DNA of 64,000 bases from Candidatus Ribeiella danica (GTDB lineage Bacteria > Chloroflexota > Chloroflexia > Chloroflexales > Roseiflexaceae), in NCBI GenBank assembly GCA_016717335.1, contig JADKFS010000001.1:3162001-3226000 (forward strand), in the 5' to 3' direction. The notes under the pieces are model-generated. The model was not told the DNA's origin, searched no databases, and saw only the letters and a program-made list of their open reading frames with translations. Numbering within the stretch: position 1 is the first letter of the stretch; each line of letters begins with the position of its first letter. Of this stretch, positions 43,510-51,515 are shown in pieces. The position numbers and the translations under genes were made by a program.

Positions 43510-43590
43510 TCGTGCCAACCTGCCAACCTGCCAACCTGCTAACCTGCCAACGTGAAAGCGGGCACCCCCTCACCCGGTCACCTTGTCATT
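43510..43590. repeat. Short-tandem-repeat tract, unit CCAACCTG
   Basis: GCCAACCTG repeated four to five times (43513-43551), then GGTCACCTTGTCAT. Located between cobA and met8-like genes. Only one arm is clear, so hairpin formation is unsure. Confidence 0.75.
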
Positions 43591-44253
43591 CTCGGCGGCC
43601 AGCTCTTCAAGCAGCGCCAGGGCGAACTGCTCGGCCTGAGCGTCCTCGCCGTCGCGCAGCCAGCCGAGCATCGGGTCGGAGACCAGCCGGCGCCACAGCG
43701 CGCTGCGCTTCTCAGTCGGCAGCGTGCGCGCCGCCCCCTGGCGCAGCCGGCGCAGCAGCTTCAGGAGCCGGCCGTACTCTTCGCCGTAGCGCTGCTCCAG
43801 CTCGCGCCGGATGCGCGCCGTCAGCGCCGGGCTGCCCCCGCTGGTCGAGACCGCCAGCAGCAGGTCGCCGCGCCGCACGGCCGCCGCGGTGTGGAAGTTG
43901 CAGGCGGGAGGGTCGTCGGCGACGTTGACCAAAGCGCAGATTCCCGCGGCCTCTGCGGCGACGGCGGCGTTGGTCGCGCGCTCGTCGGTCGCGGCGATCG
44001 CCAGGAAGGCGCCGGCCAAATCGCCAGCGCGGTAGCGCCGCGCGACATGCTCGAGCCTGCCCGCGTCGCGCCAGGACGCCAGCGCGGCCGTGAGATCAGG
44101 GCTGATCACGCACGGGCGCGCGCCGCCCGCCAGCAGGTCGCGCGCCTTGCGCTCGGCCACCGCGCCGCCGCCCACCACCACGCAGCGCACAGCGGCCAGG
44201 TTCGTCAGAACGAGCGGGTAGGCCGGCTGCGCGGGCATCTCGGCTGGTTCCAT
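43570..44253 (-). CDS. Precorrin-2 dehydrogenase (Met8/CysG N-domain type)
   Basis: NAD-dependent oxidation of precorrin-2 to sirohydrochlorin. 227 residues. NAD-binding CVVVGGGAVAERKARDLLAGG, the family motif VNVADDPPACNFHTAAAVRRGDLLLAVSTSGGSPALTARIRRELE with its conserved serine, then helices. The chelatase function of CysG/Met8 is probably supplied by the separate CbiX/SirB. ATG 44253 follows GAGGA at 8 nt; a 20-bp perfect hairpin lies directly upstream of that Shine-Dalgarno. Confidence 0.92.
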   Translation of the reverse strand: MEPAEMPAQPAYPLVLTNLAAVRCVVVGGGAVAERKARDLLAGGARPCVISPDLTAALASWRDAGRLEHVARRYRAGDLAGAFLAIAATDERATNAAVAAEAAGICALVNVADDPPACNFHTAAAVRRGDLLLAVSTSGGSPALTARIRRELEQRYGEEYGRLLKLLRRLRQGAARTLPTEKRSALWRRLVSDPMLGWLRDGEDAQAEQFALALLEELAAENDKVTG

Positions 44254-44265
44254 CGTTAATTCCTC

Positions 44266-44308
44266 GGCGGTGTGGCGGTTTCGGCGAAGCCGAAACCGCC
44301 ACACCGCC
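44266..44308. repeat. 20-bp perfect hairpin, GAA loop
   Basis: Arms 44266-44285 and 44289-44308 are fully complementary; left arm GGCGGTGTGGCGGTTTCGGC. It lies in the 5' leader of the met8-like gene, next to the Shine-Dalgarno. One of four long perfect 3-nt-loop hairpins in the window. Confidence 0.85.
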
Positions 44309-44395
44309 TTTCTACAGCCCTTGCTCCCAATAAGGGAGCGGGCAGAGGTGGGGTTTCGGCTCGTCGACTGCACAAGTCCTAGCATTATAAAGTAC

Positions 44396-44424
44396 TTGAC
44401 AAAAGAGATCAAGTAAATTAAGAT
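44396..44424 (+). promoter_or_regulatory. Strong sigma-70 promoter for cysH
   Basis: -35 TTGACA (44396-44401), exact 17-nt spacer, -10 TAAGAT (44419-44424). Predicted start near 44431, giving a leader of about 113 nt before the ATG at 44544. Confidence 0.8.
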
Positions 44425-44428
44425 TTGA

Positions 44429-44522
44429 CCCGCCACCACTTTGTCACCACTTTATCACCAGGCGGGAGTGCGGCGCCGCACGGGCACAGCGATCGTGAAG
44501 CGGGATCGCTGTGCCTTTTTTT
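44429..44522 (+). promoter_or_regulatory. Structured cysH leader ending in an intrinsic terminator (putative attenuator)
   Basis: Three successive hairpins: CCCGCC (44429-44434) with GGCGGG (44461-44466); the palindrome GTGCGGCGCCGCAC (44468-44481); and the terminator stem at 44483-44515. The stretch between the first arms holds two CCACTTT(G/A)TCA units. It matches no riboswitch class I know and is short (~55 nt before the terminator). Confidence 0.6.
44483..44522 (+). terminator. Intrinsic terminator in the cysH leader
   Basis: GGCACAGCGATC (44483-44494), 9-nt loop, GATCGCTGTGCC (44504-44515), then seven T (44516-44522). A perfect 12-bp stem plus U-tract, placed after the cysH promoter and 21 nt before the cysH start codon. 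Confidence 0.88.
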
Positions 44523-44543
44523 CTGTCGAAAGGTCAGGTACCT

Positions 44544-45266
<723 letters not shown>

Positions 45267-45294
45267 TGGACTTATGAGGTCGGCGGCCTACGGC

Positions 45295-45343
45295 TTATTC
45301 CCAAGCCCCAAGCCCCAAACCCCAAGCCCCACGGCACCAAAGG
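45295..45343. repeat. Short-tandem-repeat tract, unit AGCCCCA
   Basis: CCCAAGCCCCAAGCCCCAAACCC-type repeats between cysH and the sulfite reductase gene. The G-rich counterpart GGGGCTTGGGG appears at 21370-21386, not here, so no local hairpin. Confidence 0.75.
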
Positions 45344-45352
45344 AGAACAAGC

Positions 45353-47041
45353 ATGACGATCGATGAAGAGAAGGCTGTCGAGCGACCGCTGGCGCACGTC
45401 GAGCACCTGAAGGCGATCAGCGAGGGGCTGGGCGGCTTTCTGCTGGAGGAGCTGTCCGATCTCTCGAAGGAGCGCATCTCCGAAGACGCCTACCAGCTGC
45501 TCAAGTTCCACGGCTCCTACCAGCAGGACGATCGCGACACCCGCAGGGAGCGCAAGAAGCAGGGCCTCGACCGCGAGTGGCAGTTCATGGTGCGCACGAA
45601 GTTCCCCGGCGGCCGGCTGACCGCCGAGCAGTACCTGCTGGCCGACGAGCTGGCCTCGGCCTACGCCAACGACACGCTGCGCATCACGACGCGCCAGGAC
45701 TTCCAGTTTCACGGCGTCGGCAAGGCCAAGATGAAGCCGCTGATCAAGGCGCTGAACGAGCGCTGGGTCACCACCTACGGCGGCTGCGGCGACGTGGCGC
45801 GCAACTTCCTGGCCTGCCCGGTGGCCGACCTGCTGCCCGGCAACCAGTTCGACTACCAGGCGCTGGCCAAGCAGATCAGCGACCGCTTCATGCCCGAGTC
45901 GACTGCCTACTACGAGTTCTGGCTGGACGGCGAGAAGGTGCTGGCCGACGGCACGCGCGTCAAGGTCGCGCCCAAGCGCGACGAGCCGTTCTACGGCCCG
46001 ACCTACATGCCGCGCAAGCACAAGATGGCGATCGGCCTGCCGCACGACAACTGCGTCGACATCTTCACGCACGACCTGGCGCTCGAGGCGGTGCTCGACG
46101 GGGAGGGCGCGCTGCGCGGCTTCAACCTGCTGGCCGGCGGCGGGCTGGGCAGCACCCACGGCAAGGCCGAGACCTTCCCGCGCCTGGCCGACCGGCTCGG
46201 CTTCGTGGCGCCGGAGCTGGCGCTGCGGGCGATCGAGGCCGCCACGGCGGTCTACCGCGACTATGGCGACCGGACCAACCGACGCCACGCGCGGCTCAAG
46301 TACGTGATCGAGGAGCGCGGCGTCGAGTGGTTCCACGACGAGCTGGCGCTACGCCTGGGCGAGCGGCTGGCGCCGCCGGCCGAGGTGCGGCGCTACGAGG
46401 CGCACGACCACCTGGGCTGGCAGCGCCAGGCCGACGGGCGCTGGCTGGTCGGCGTGTGGATCGAGAACGGCCGGATCAAGGAGCACGGCAAGGCCGGGCT
46501 GCGCGCGATCGTCGAGGCGGTGCGGCCCGAGATCCGGCTGACCGCCCAGCAGAACCTCGTGCTGGTCAACATCGACGAGGCCGACCGGCCGAAGGTCGAC
46601 GCGCTGCTGGCGCTGTACGGCCTCTCGATCGGCTGCGAGCCGCTGAGCCAGCTGCGGCGCTACGCGATGGCCTGCCCGGCCATGCCGACATGCGGGCTGG
46701 CGGTGGCCGAGAGCGAGCGCTACCTGCCCGGCCTGATCGGCGAGCTGGAGCGGCGCGGCTACGGCGACGAGCGCGTGTGGATCCGCCTGAGCGGATGCCC
46801 GAACTCCTGCTCGCGCCCGCCCACGGCCGAGATCGGGCTGATTGGTCGCAGCCTCGGGCTGTACAACCTGTACGTGGGCGGCAGCTTCGCCGGCACGCGG
46901 CTGGCCCGGCTCTACCGCGAGGACGTGCGCGCGAACGTGCTGGCCGACGTGCTGGCCGACACGCTCGACCAGTGGCGGCGCGAGCGCGCCCCCGGCGAGG
47001 CGTTTGGCGACTGGTCGGCGCGGGCGCTGGTCGGCGCCTAA
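45353..47041 (+). CDS. Sulfite reductase hemoprotein (siroheme, [4Fe-4S])
   Basis: Six-electron reduction of sulfite to sulfide. 562 residues. Substrate-side motifs RITTRQDFQFHGVGK and YGGCGDVARN; cluster/siroheme cysteines in MACPAMPTCGLAVAESER and RLSGCPNSCSRPPTAEIG. The arrangement is that of NADPH- or ferredoxin-type sulfite reductase (CysI/Sir) rather than nitrite reductase; the siroheme it needs is made by the three genes to the left. No flavoprotein partner (CysJ) is next to it, so ferredoxin is a likely donor. Confidence 0.92.
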   Translation: MTIDEEKAVERPLAHVEHLKAISEGLGGFLLEELSDLSKERISEDAYQLLKFHGSYQQDDRDTRRERKKQGLDREWQFMVRTKFPGGRLTAEQYLLADELASAYANDTLRITTRQDFQFHGVGKAKMKPLIKALNERWVTTYGGCGDVARNFLACPVADLLPGNQFDYQALAKQISDRFMPESTAYYEFWLDGEKVLADGTRVKVAPKRDEPFYGPTYMPRKHKMAIGLPHDNCVDIFTHDLALEAVLDGEGALRGFNLLAGGGLGSTHGKAETFPRLADRLGFVAPELALRAIEAATAVYRDYGDRTNRRHARLKYVIEERGVEWFHDELALRLGERLAPPAEVRRYEAHDHLGWQRQADGRWLVGVWIENGRIKEHGKAGLRAIVEAVRPEIRLTAQQNLVLVNIDEADRPKVDALLALYGLSIGCEPLSQLRRYAMACPAMPTCGLAVAESERYLPGLIGELERRGYGDERVWIRLSGCPNSCSRPPTAEIGLIGRSLGLYNLYVGGSFAGTRLARLYREDVRANVLADVLADTLDQWRRERAPGEAFGDWSARALVGA

Positions 47042-47110
47042 GGGTGTGCCGTCCCGGCGCGGCGCGCCATCCGGCCGCGCTCCGGAGCGCCGGGCTGGGA
47101 GCGCAGGGAG

Positions 47111-47221
47111 ATGCACTCAGGCACCGCCAATCTGCCGCTGCACCACGGCCACGCGCCGCGCTGGCTGTTCGAGCGCGCGGATTCTCGACCAACGCTCTAT
47201 AGCTATGAGCAAAACCATTGA
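47111..47221 (+). pseudogene. DUF763 gene remnant (first ~22 codons only)
   Basis: ATG 47111 opens MHSGTANLPLHHGHAP followed by RWLFER, the characteristic N-terminus of DUF763 proteins (normally ~370 residues). After FER the similarity stops (47176) and the frame ends at 47221 inside the 106-bp repeat that begins at 47198. The remaining gene is absent from the window. The position, 70 nt after sulfite reductase, suggests it was the next gene of that operon. Confidence 0.7.
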
Positions 47222-47303
47222 GCCGCTATGCACGAACGAGGTGCCTTTGTGATGCCATCCCTCGTACTGCCGACTGGCTCCTGCCGACTGCCCACTGCTA
47301 TAG
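47198..47303 (-). repeat. 106-bp dispersed repeat, copy 2
   Basis: Minus-strand copy of 40110-40215 with equal length and about 12 mismatches. Ends CTATAGC/GCTATAG are inverted repeats. It abuts the truncated DUF763 gene. Confidence 0.85.
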
Positions 47304-47398
47304 GGCCAATACCTTTCAGGTATGGACGAGGGGCCTGCTGCTATCTCTGTTCGTGTCTTCGTGTCTTCGTGGTTATGGGGAAGATATTGGTCTAGGGC
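47303..47398. repeat. Inverted short-repeat element of the CTTCGTG type
   Basis: CCAATACCTTTC on the left and GGAAGATATTGG on the right enclose three TTCGTGTC units ending CTTCGTGGTTAT. Same family as 56308-56396. Confidence 0.65.
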
Positions 47399-50037
47399 GC
47401 GCTCGTCGGCGCGGGCTGGGCCGTGCCCGAGGGCGTCGCGTCGGGCACCCGGAACGGCCGCGGCCGGTCGGGCAGCGAGCCGCGCAGGATCTGGCCGCCG
47501 TTGACGAGGTAGAGCACCGGGCGCACGCTGCTGGTATCCACGAACAGGCTGGTCAGCTGCTCCAGGCGGTAGGGGCTGTCCGGCCGGGCGCGCACCTGCT
47601 GGATCAGCGCGCCGGTCTGCTTGTCGATCTCGATCACGCGCTGGTTGAAATCGACCAGGAAGATCGACCCGCTCTCGAGGTCGCCGGTCACGAAGAAGCT
47701 GGCCACCTGGCCGAGCGGCGGGCTGATGCCCTGCGGCACGATCTCGCGCTTGAAGGCGCCGGCCTCGAAGACCAGGATGTGGCCGTCGGCCTTGAGCAGA
47801 TAGATGTTGCCGTCGATCGCCAGGTCGAGCGCGTTTTCGACCGACTTCCCGCCGCTGTCCTTGATCCAGGGGTCGGGAAACTGGCCGTAGTTGCCGCTGA
47901 GATACTTCTGGATCTGGTTGGCCTGCTCGGGCGTGGCGCCGGCGTCCCAGATGTACAGGTTGCCGCCATAGCTCACGGCGCGGAAGTGCGCGCCCGCGCG
48001 GCCCCATGTCTCGCTGCCGGCCAGCGTGTTGTAGGCCCAGCTCTCGCCGTTGCGGTAGTAGAACACGAACGGCCCGCTGTCGCCGCTCTGCGCCACGACC
48101 ACGATATTATCCTCGCGCCATGCCTGGGACTTGATGTTGCCCACGACGAATGGGCCGACGGTGTCCTGCGGGCGCAGCATCGGCTCGATCGCGCCGCCGT
48201 CGCGCGGCATTCGGTAGAGCACGCCGGCGTTTCTGTCGAGCAGGTAGATCGAGGTGAACGCCAGCGTGTTGGTGATGCCCTGCGGCGGCGGCGGCACGAC
48301 CACGCTGCTGAACAGGCCGCCGACGACCGGGTGCTGGGCGATCTCGCTCAGGTCGTCGAAGTAGGTCAGCTTCTGAATCGCCGCCAGCGCGCGCTCGTAC
48401 TCGCGCTCGAGCTCCTCGTAGCGCTGGCGATTCTCCAGCGTAGCGGTGACAACGCCGGAGGAGCGCACGTCGGCCAGCGCACCGGCCGCGGCATCAAGCA
48501 GGCTCTGCGCGGTCGCGTCGTCGCCGGACTCGCGCACCGCGGCGACGGCCTGGGCCGCGCGGTCGAGCGTGTCGGTGGCGCGGCGCTGGGCGATCTCGCG
48601 CGACAGGTTGAGGCCGTACAGCACAGCGGCGGCGACCACCAGCACGAGGATCAGCAGCAGGTGCCAGGGGAACTGCGGCCCCTGGCGGCGGTACGAGAGG
48701 CCCTCGCCCCGGCGGCGCTGCGGCATGGCGCGCGGCGGGCGCTGGCGCAGGCGCCGGCGGCGGCTGATGCTGGTCGCTTTGTCCGCCAGCCACACCAGCG
48801 GCAGGAGCAATCGGTTGAGCGGCGTCGGCTCGGGCGGCGGCGCGGTGCCACGGTAGGATCGGCCCATCGCCGCCATGCTCGGCGTGTCGCTGAGATCGAC
48901 ACGCCGCTCGGACTGCGACAATGCGTAGTCGTCCTCGCCGAGGAAGGCCGATGGCGGAAGCTCGCCGGGGTCGACCGTGCGCCTGGGCGCCGCGCCGATG
49001 CGCTTGCGGCGCTCGCGACGCTCCTGATCGAGTCGCTCCTCCAGAGTCTCGCCTAGCTCAAGCGGCTGCGGAGCCGGCGTCGGCGCGATCGAGTAGGGCG
49101 ACTCCTCGGGCAGCTCGGCCAGGCGCGTCTCGGCCCGGCGCTCCTGCTCGGAGCGCGTCTCGGCCTGGCGCTTACGCCTGCGCGCCTGCGGCCCGCGCAG
49201 CAGCAGCGCCATCTCGCCGGTCATGCGGCTGGCCCAGCCGCTGGCCTGGCGCGCGGCAACCCGCCCGCGCTCGCTGATGCCGGCGCGGCTGAGCGGCGCG
49301 GCCTGGGCGGCCGGGCTGAGCGCCGAGGTGATCGTGGCCGCCAGCCCGTGCGCCTCCGGGATGTCGTTTTGCGCGCAGAACGCGGCGAGGCGGTCGGCCA
49401 TATCGTCGGGGCCGGGCGAGCGGAGAATCTGCAGCATCTCGTCCTGGCCGAGCCGGCGCGCCAGGTTGCTGGTGCAGATCAGCAGCGCGTCGCCGGGGTG
49501 CAGCACCTCGCGGTAGAACTCGGGCTCGACCGACAGGCTGGCGCCGATCGCGCTTGGCGTCGAGAAGGACACGGCCGCATCCTGGGCCAGCTTCCACGAG
49601 CTGCTGGGGGGCATGCCGCGCAGCTTGCCGCTGGACAGCACGAAGGCCTGGGTCGGCAGCACCTGCGCGATATAGAGGTCGTCGCCCTTGACCACCGCGC
49701 ACGTCACGCCGACGGCCGCGCGCTTCTGGGCCGCAATGCTGAAGTTCTGCTCGTAGAGCGCCTTGTTGGCCGCGCTGATCGCCTTGCGCAGCGAGGAAGT
49801 CACGCTGTACGAGCTGTCCTCGTAGAACAGCCTGCGGATGGTCCGGATGACAAGCTGGCAGGCGTCGCGGCCGCGCGCCACATCCTGGTCGGCCTCGGCC
49901 ACGACGTAGAGCTGGCCCTTGCGCGCCTCAGGGGTGAAGAGGCCGGACGGCTCGGCCGCCAGCACTAGATCGCTCTTCGGCTGGCGGATCCCGCTGACCA
50001 GGCCAAACTCGCTGGACCGCGTCTCGAACGGGGGCAT
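47392..50037 (-). CDS. PP2C-like (probably inactive) membrane protein with extracellular propeller-like domain
   Basis: 881 residues. N-terminal PP2C-like domain (1-~240): GQLYVVAEADQDVARGRDACQLV, AVGVTCAVVKGDDLYIAQVLPTQAFVLSSGKL, and LHPGDALLICTSNL. The DGMGG metal-binding motif of active PP2C phosphatases is replaced by EADQDV and the GDSR-type aspartate is absent, so catalysis is doubtful. A charged disordered linker (~240-455), one membrane segment (~458-477), a coiled coil, then ~330 residues of repeated beta strands (SIYLLDRNAGVLYRM, NLYIWDAG, NIYLLKADG, SIFLVDFNQRVIEID). A signalling or cell-wall sensor role is plausible. TTG 50052 is an alternative start. Confidence 0.75.
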   Translation of the reverse strand: MPPFETRSSEFGLVSGIRQPKSDLVLAAEPSGLFTPEARKGQLYVVAEADQDVARGRDACQLVIRTIRRLFYEDSSYSVTSSLRKAISAANKALYEQNFSIAAQKRAAVGVTCAVVKGDDLYIAQVLPTQAFVLSSGKLRGMPPSSSWKLAQDAAVSFSTPSAIGASLSVEPEFYREVLHPGDALLICTSNLARRLGQDEMLQILRSPGPDDMADRLAAFCAQNDIPEAHGLAATITSALSPAAQAAPLSRAGISERGRVAARQASGWASRMTGEMALLLRGPQARRRKRQAETRSEQERRAETRLAELPEESPYSIAPTPAPQPLELGETLEERLDQERRERRKRIGAAPRRTVDPGELPPSAFLGEDDYALSQSERRVDLSDTPSMAAMGRSYRGTAPPPEPTPLNRLLLPLVWLADKATSISRRRRLRQRPPRAMPQRRRGEGLSYRRQGPQFPWHLLLILVLVVAAAVLYGLNLSREIAQRRATDTLDRAAQAVAAVRESGDDATAQSLLDAAAGALADVRSSGVVTATLENRQRYEELEREYERALAAIQKLTYFDDLSEIAQHPVVGGLFSSVVVPPPPQGITNTLAFTSIYLLDRNAGVLYRMPRDGGAIEPMLRPQDTVGPFVVGNIKSQAWREDNIVVVAQSGDSGPFVFYYRNGESWAYNTLAGSETWGRAGAHFRAVSYGGNLYIWDAGATPEQANQIQKYLSGNYGQFPDPWIKDSGGKSVENALDLAIDGNIYLLKADGHILVFEAGAFKREIVPQGISPPLGQVASFFVTGDLESGSIFLVDFNQRVIEIDKQTGALIQQVRARPDSPYRLEQLTSLFVDTSSVRPVLYLVNGGQILRGSLPDRPRPFRVPDATPSGTAQPAPTSAP

Positions 50038-50052
50038 CTCGGTTTTTTCCAA

Positions 50053-50555
50053 TCCTCTTCAGGTGGGGAGATTATACCACAATGCTTGGCGCTTACGCGG
50101 GGGCTGCGCGCCCCGCGCCCCGACGCCCCCGTGGGGCTGCGCGCCCCCGCGCCCCCGCGCCCCGGTGGGTGCACACCACAGCAGTCTGGGGGCTGCGCGC
50201 CCCCCGTGCCCCCGCGGGCGGGGGTGGGCCGCCACCCCCGCCGCCCCCCCGGCCGGGGCGTGCGCCCCTGGACCTCAAAAAGAATGCCGCCTCGTTCGGA
50301 ACGTTTGACGTGCATGCCCGGCTGAATCCAGGCACGGCGGGTTGGAACTCGCGCCCGCAAGCCTGGTGATAGGCATACGCCACAAGCAATGCAATTGGTA
50401 CGGCATCATTTGCCGGAGGGGGGCCGGGGGGCGCAGCGCCCCGGAAGAAAGACCCGCCGGCGGGATCTTGATCGTCCCAGCGCCGAAATCATGCTATACT
50501 CTCGCTGCCTTTCCCGCATGAATCGTGTCACCTTGTCACCTGATAGGAGCCAACG
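50053..50555. other. 503-bp G/C-hairpin-rich spacer
   Basis: 50090-50280 is low-complexity GGGGCTGCGCGCCCC-type sequence with runs of C. 50244-50452 is the inverted copy of the composite repeat at 9784-10020. A TATACT (50497-50502) and a short GTCACCTTGTCACC tract precede the lipase gene. Confidence 0.6.
50244..50452 (-). repeat. Composite dispersed repeat, copy 2
   Basis: On the minus strand: TCTTTCTTCCGGGGCGCTGC, CCTCCGGCAAATGATGCC, a core with GTGGCGTATGCCTATC and TGGATTCAGCCGGGCA, then GGTCCAGGGGCGCACGCCCC. Collinear with 9784-10020 on the plus strand. Confidence 0.75.
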
Positions 50556-51386
50556 ATGAAGCACGACGAGCAGTTCTGGCCTGCCCCTGACGGGACGCGG
50601 ATCTATCAGCAGATCTGGGCGCCCGACGGCGACGCGCGGGGCGTCGTCTGCCTGGCCCACGGCCAGGGCGACCACAGCGGCCGCTACGCGCACGTGGCCG
50701 CGGCCCTCGGCGAGGCCGGCTACGCCACGCTGACCTGCGACCACCATGGCCACGGCAGGTCGGAGGGCCCGCGCGGCCACACGCTCGACTACGACGCCCT
50801 GCTCGGCGAGGTCGCCCAGCTGCTTGCCGAGGCCGAGCGGCGCTTCCCCGGACGGCCGCGCTTCCTGTACGGGCACAGCATGGGCGGCGGGCTCGTGCTC
50901 AACTATGCCCTGCGGCGCCGGCCGGCCATCGCGGGCGTGATCGCCACAAGCCCGTGGCTGCGCCTGGCGTTCGCCCCCCCCGCCTGGAAGCTGACGCTCG
51001 GCCGGCTGATGGACCGGCTGTCGCCCACGTTCACCCAGGCCAGCGGCCTGGATACGAAGGCGATCTCGCGCGACCCCCAGGCCGTGCGCGCCTATGAGAT
51101 CGACCCCCTGAACCACGACAAGATCTCGGCGCGGCAGTTCGCCAGCTGCTACGCCGCCGGCCTGTGGGCGCTCGAGCATGCCGGCGAGTTCTCGCTGCCG
51201 CTGCTGCTGATGCACGGCGATGCCGACCGGATCACATCCGCCGCAGCCAGCCGCGAGTTTGCCGCGCGGGTCCCCGGCTGCACCTTCAAGATCTGGGACG
51301 GCTGCTACCACGAGATCCACAACGAGCCCGAGCAGCAGGCGCTCTTCGCGACGATCACCGGCTGGCTGCACGCCCATACATCGTGA
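50556..51386 (+). CDS. Alpha/beta hydrolase, monoacylglycerol-lipase-like
   Basis: 276 residues. Catalytic triad visible: nucleophile serine in LYGHSMGGGLVLNYAL, acid in LMHGDADRITSA, histidine in GCYHEIHNEPEQ. CLAHGQGDHSGRYAHVAAALGEAGYATLTCDHHGHGRSEG is the oxyanion/cap-side signature of the monoglyceride lipase/lysophospholipase (PldB-like) group. ATG 50556, with AGGAG 8 nt upstream. Single gene followed by a promoter for the next. Confidence 0.92.
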   Translation: MKHDEQFWPAPDGTRIYQQIWAPDGDARGVVCLAHGQGDHSGRYAHVAAALGEAGYATLTCDHHGHGRSEGPRGHTLDYDALLGEVAQLLAEAERRFPGRPRFLYGHSMGGGLVLNYALRRRPAIAGVIATSPWLRLAFAPPAWKLTLGRLMDRLSPTFTQASGLDTKAISRDPQAVRAYEIDPLNHDKISARQFASCYAAGLWALEHAGEFSLPLLLMHGDADRITSAAASREFAARVPGCTFKIWDGCYHEIHNEPEQQALFATITGWLHAHTS

Positions 51387-51389
51387 CAT

Positions 51390-51418
51390 TTGACACAAGT
51401 TATTGTGTATGCTAGACT
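51390..51418 (+). promoter_or_regulatory. Strong sigma-70 promoter for ctaA-ctaB
   Basis: -35 TTGACA (51390-51395), 17-nt spacer, -10 TAGACT (51413-51418); leader about 90 nt to the ATG at 51516. Confidence 0.72.
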
Positions 51419-51515
51419 CACCGCGAATCCTCGACCTAGCCAATGTCCAGACATTCCTTTGTGGCACCTCGCTTGCAGAGCTACCGGTTCGACCGCGTCG
51501 TGAGAGAGCAGCCTT

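Larger units (their letters stand above)
47042..47391. other. 350-bp region with a gene remnant and two repeats
   Basis: Between the sulfite reductase gene and the convergent PP2C-like gene. It holds the DUF763 remnant, the second copy of the 106-bp repeat and a CTTCGTG-type repeat (47303-47398). Confidence 0.7.

Noticed and set aside
44431..44522. SAM riboswitch upstream of cysH
   Set aside because: The leader is too short and lacks the multi-helix junction and kink-turn pattern of SAM-I; I keep only the attenuator interpretation.
47117..48007. 296-residue minus-strand ORF containing the 106-bp repeat
   Set aside because: Mostly a shadow of the PP2C-like gene; the similarity to a frame at 40.1 kb comes from the repeat itself.
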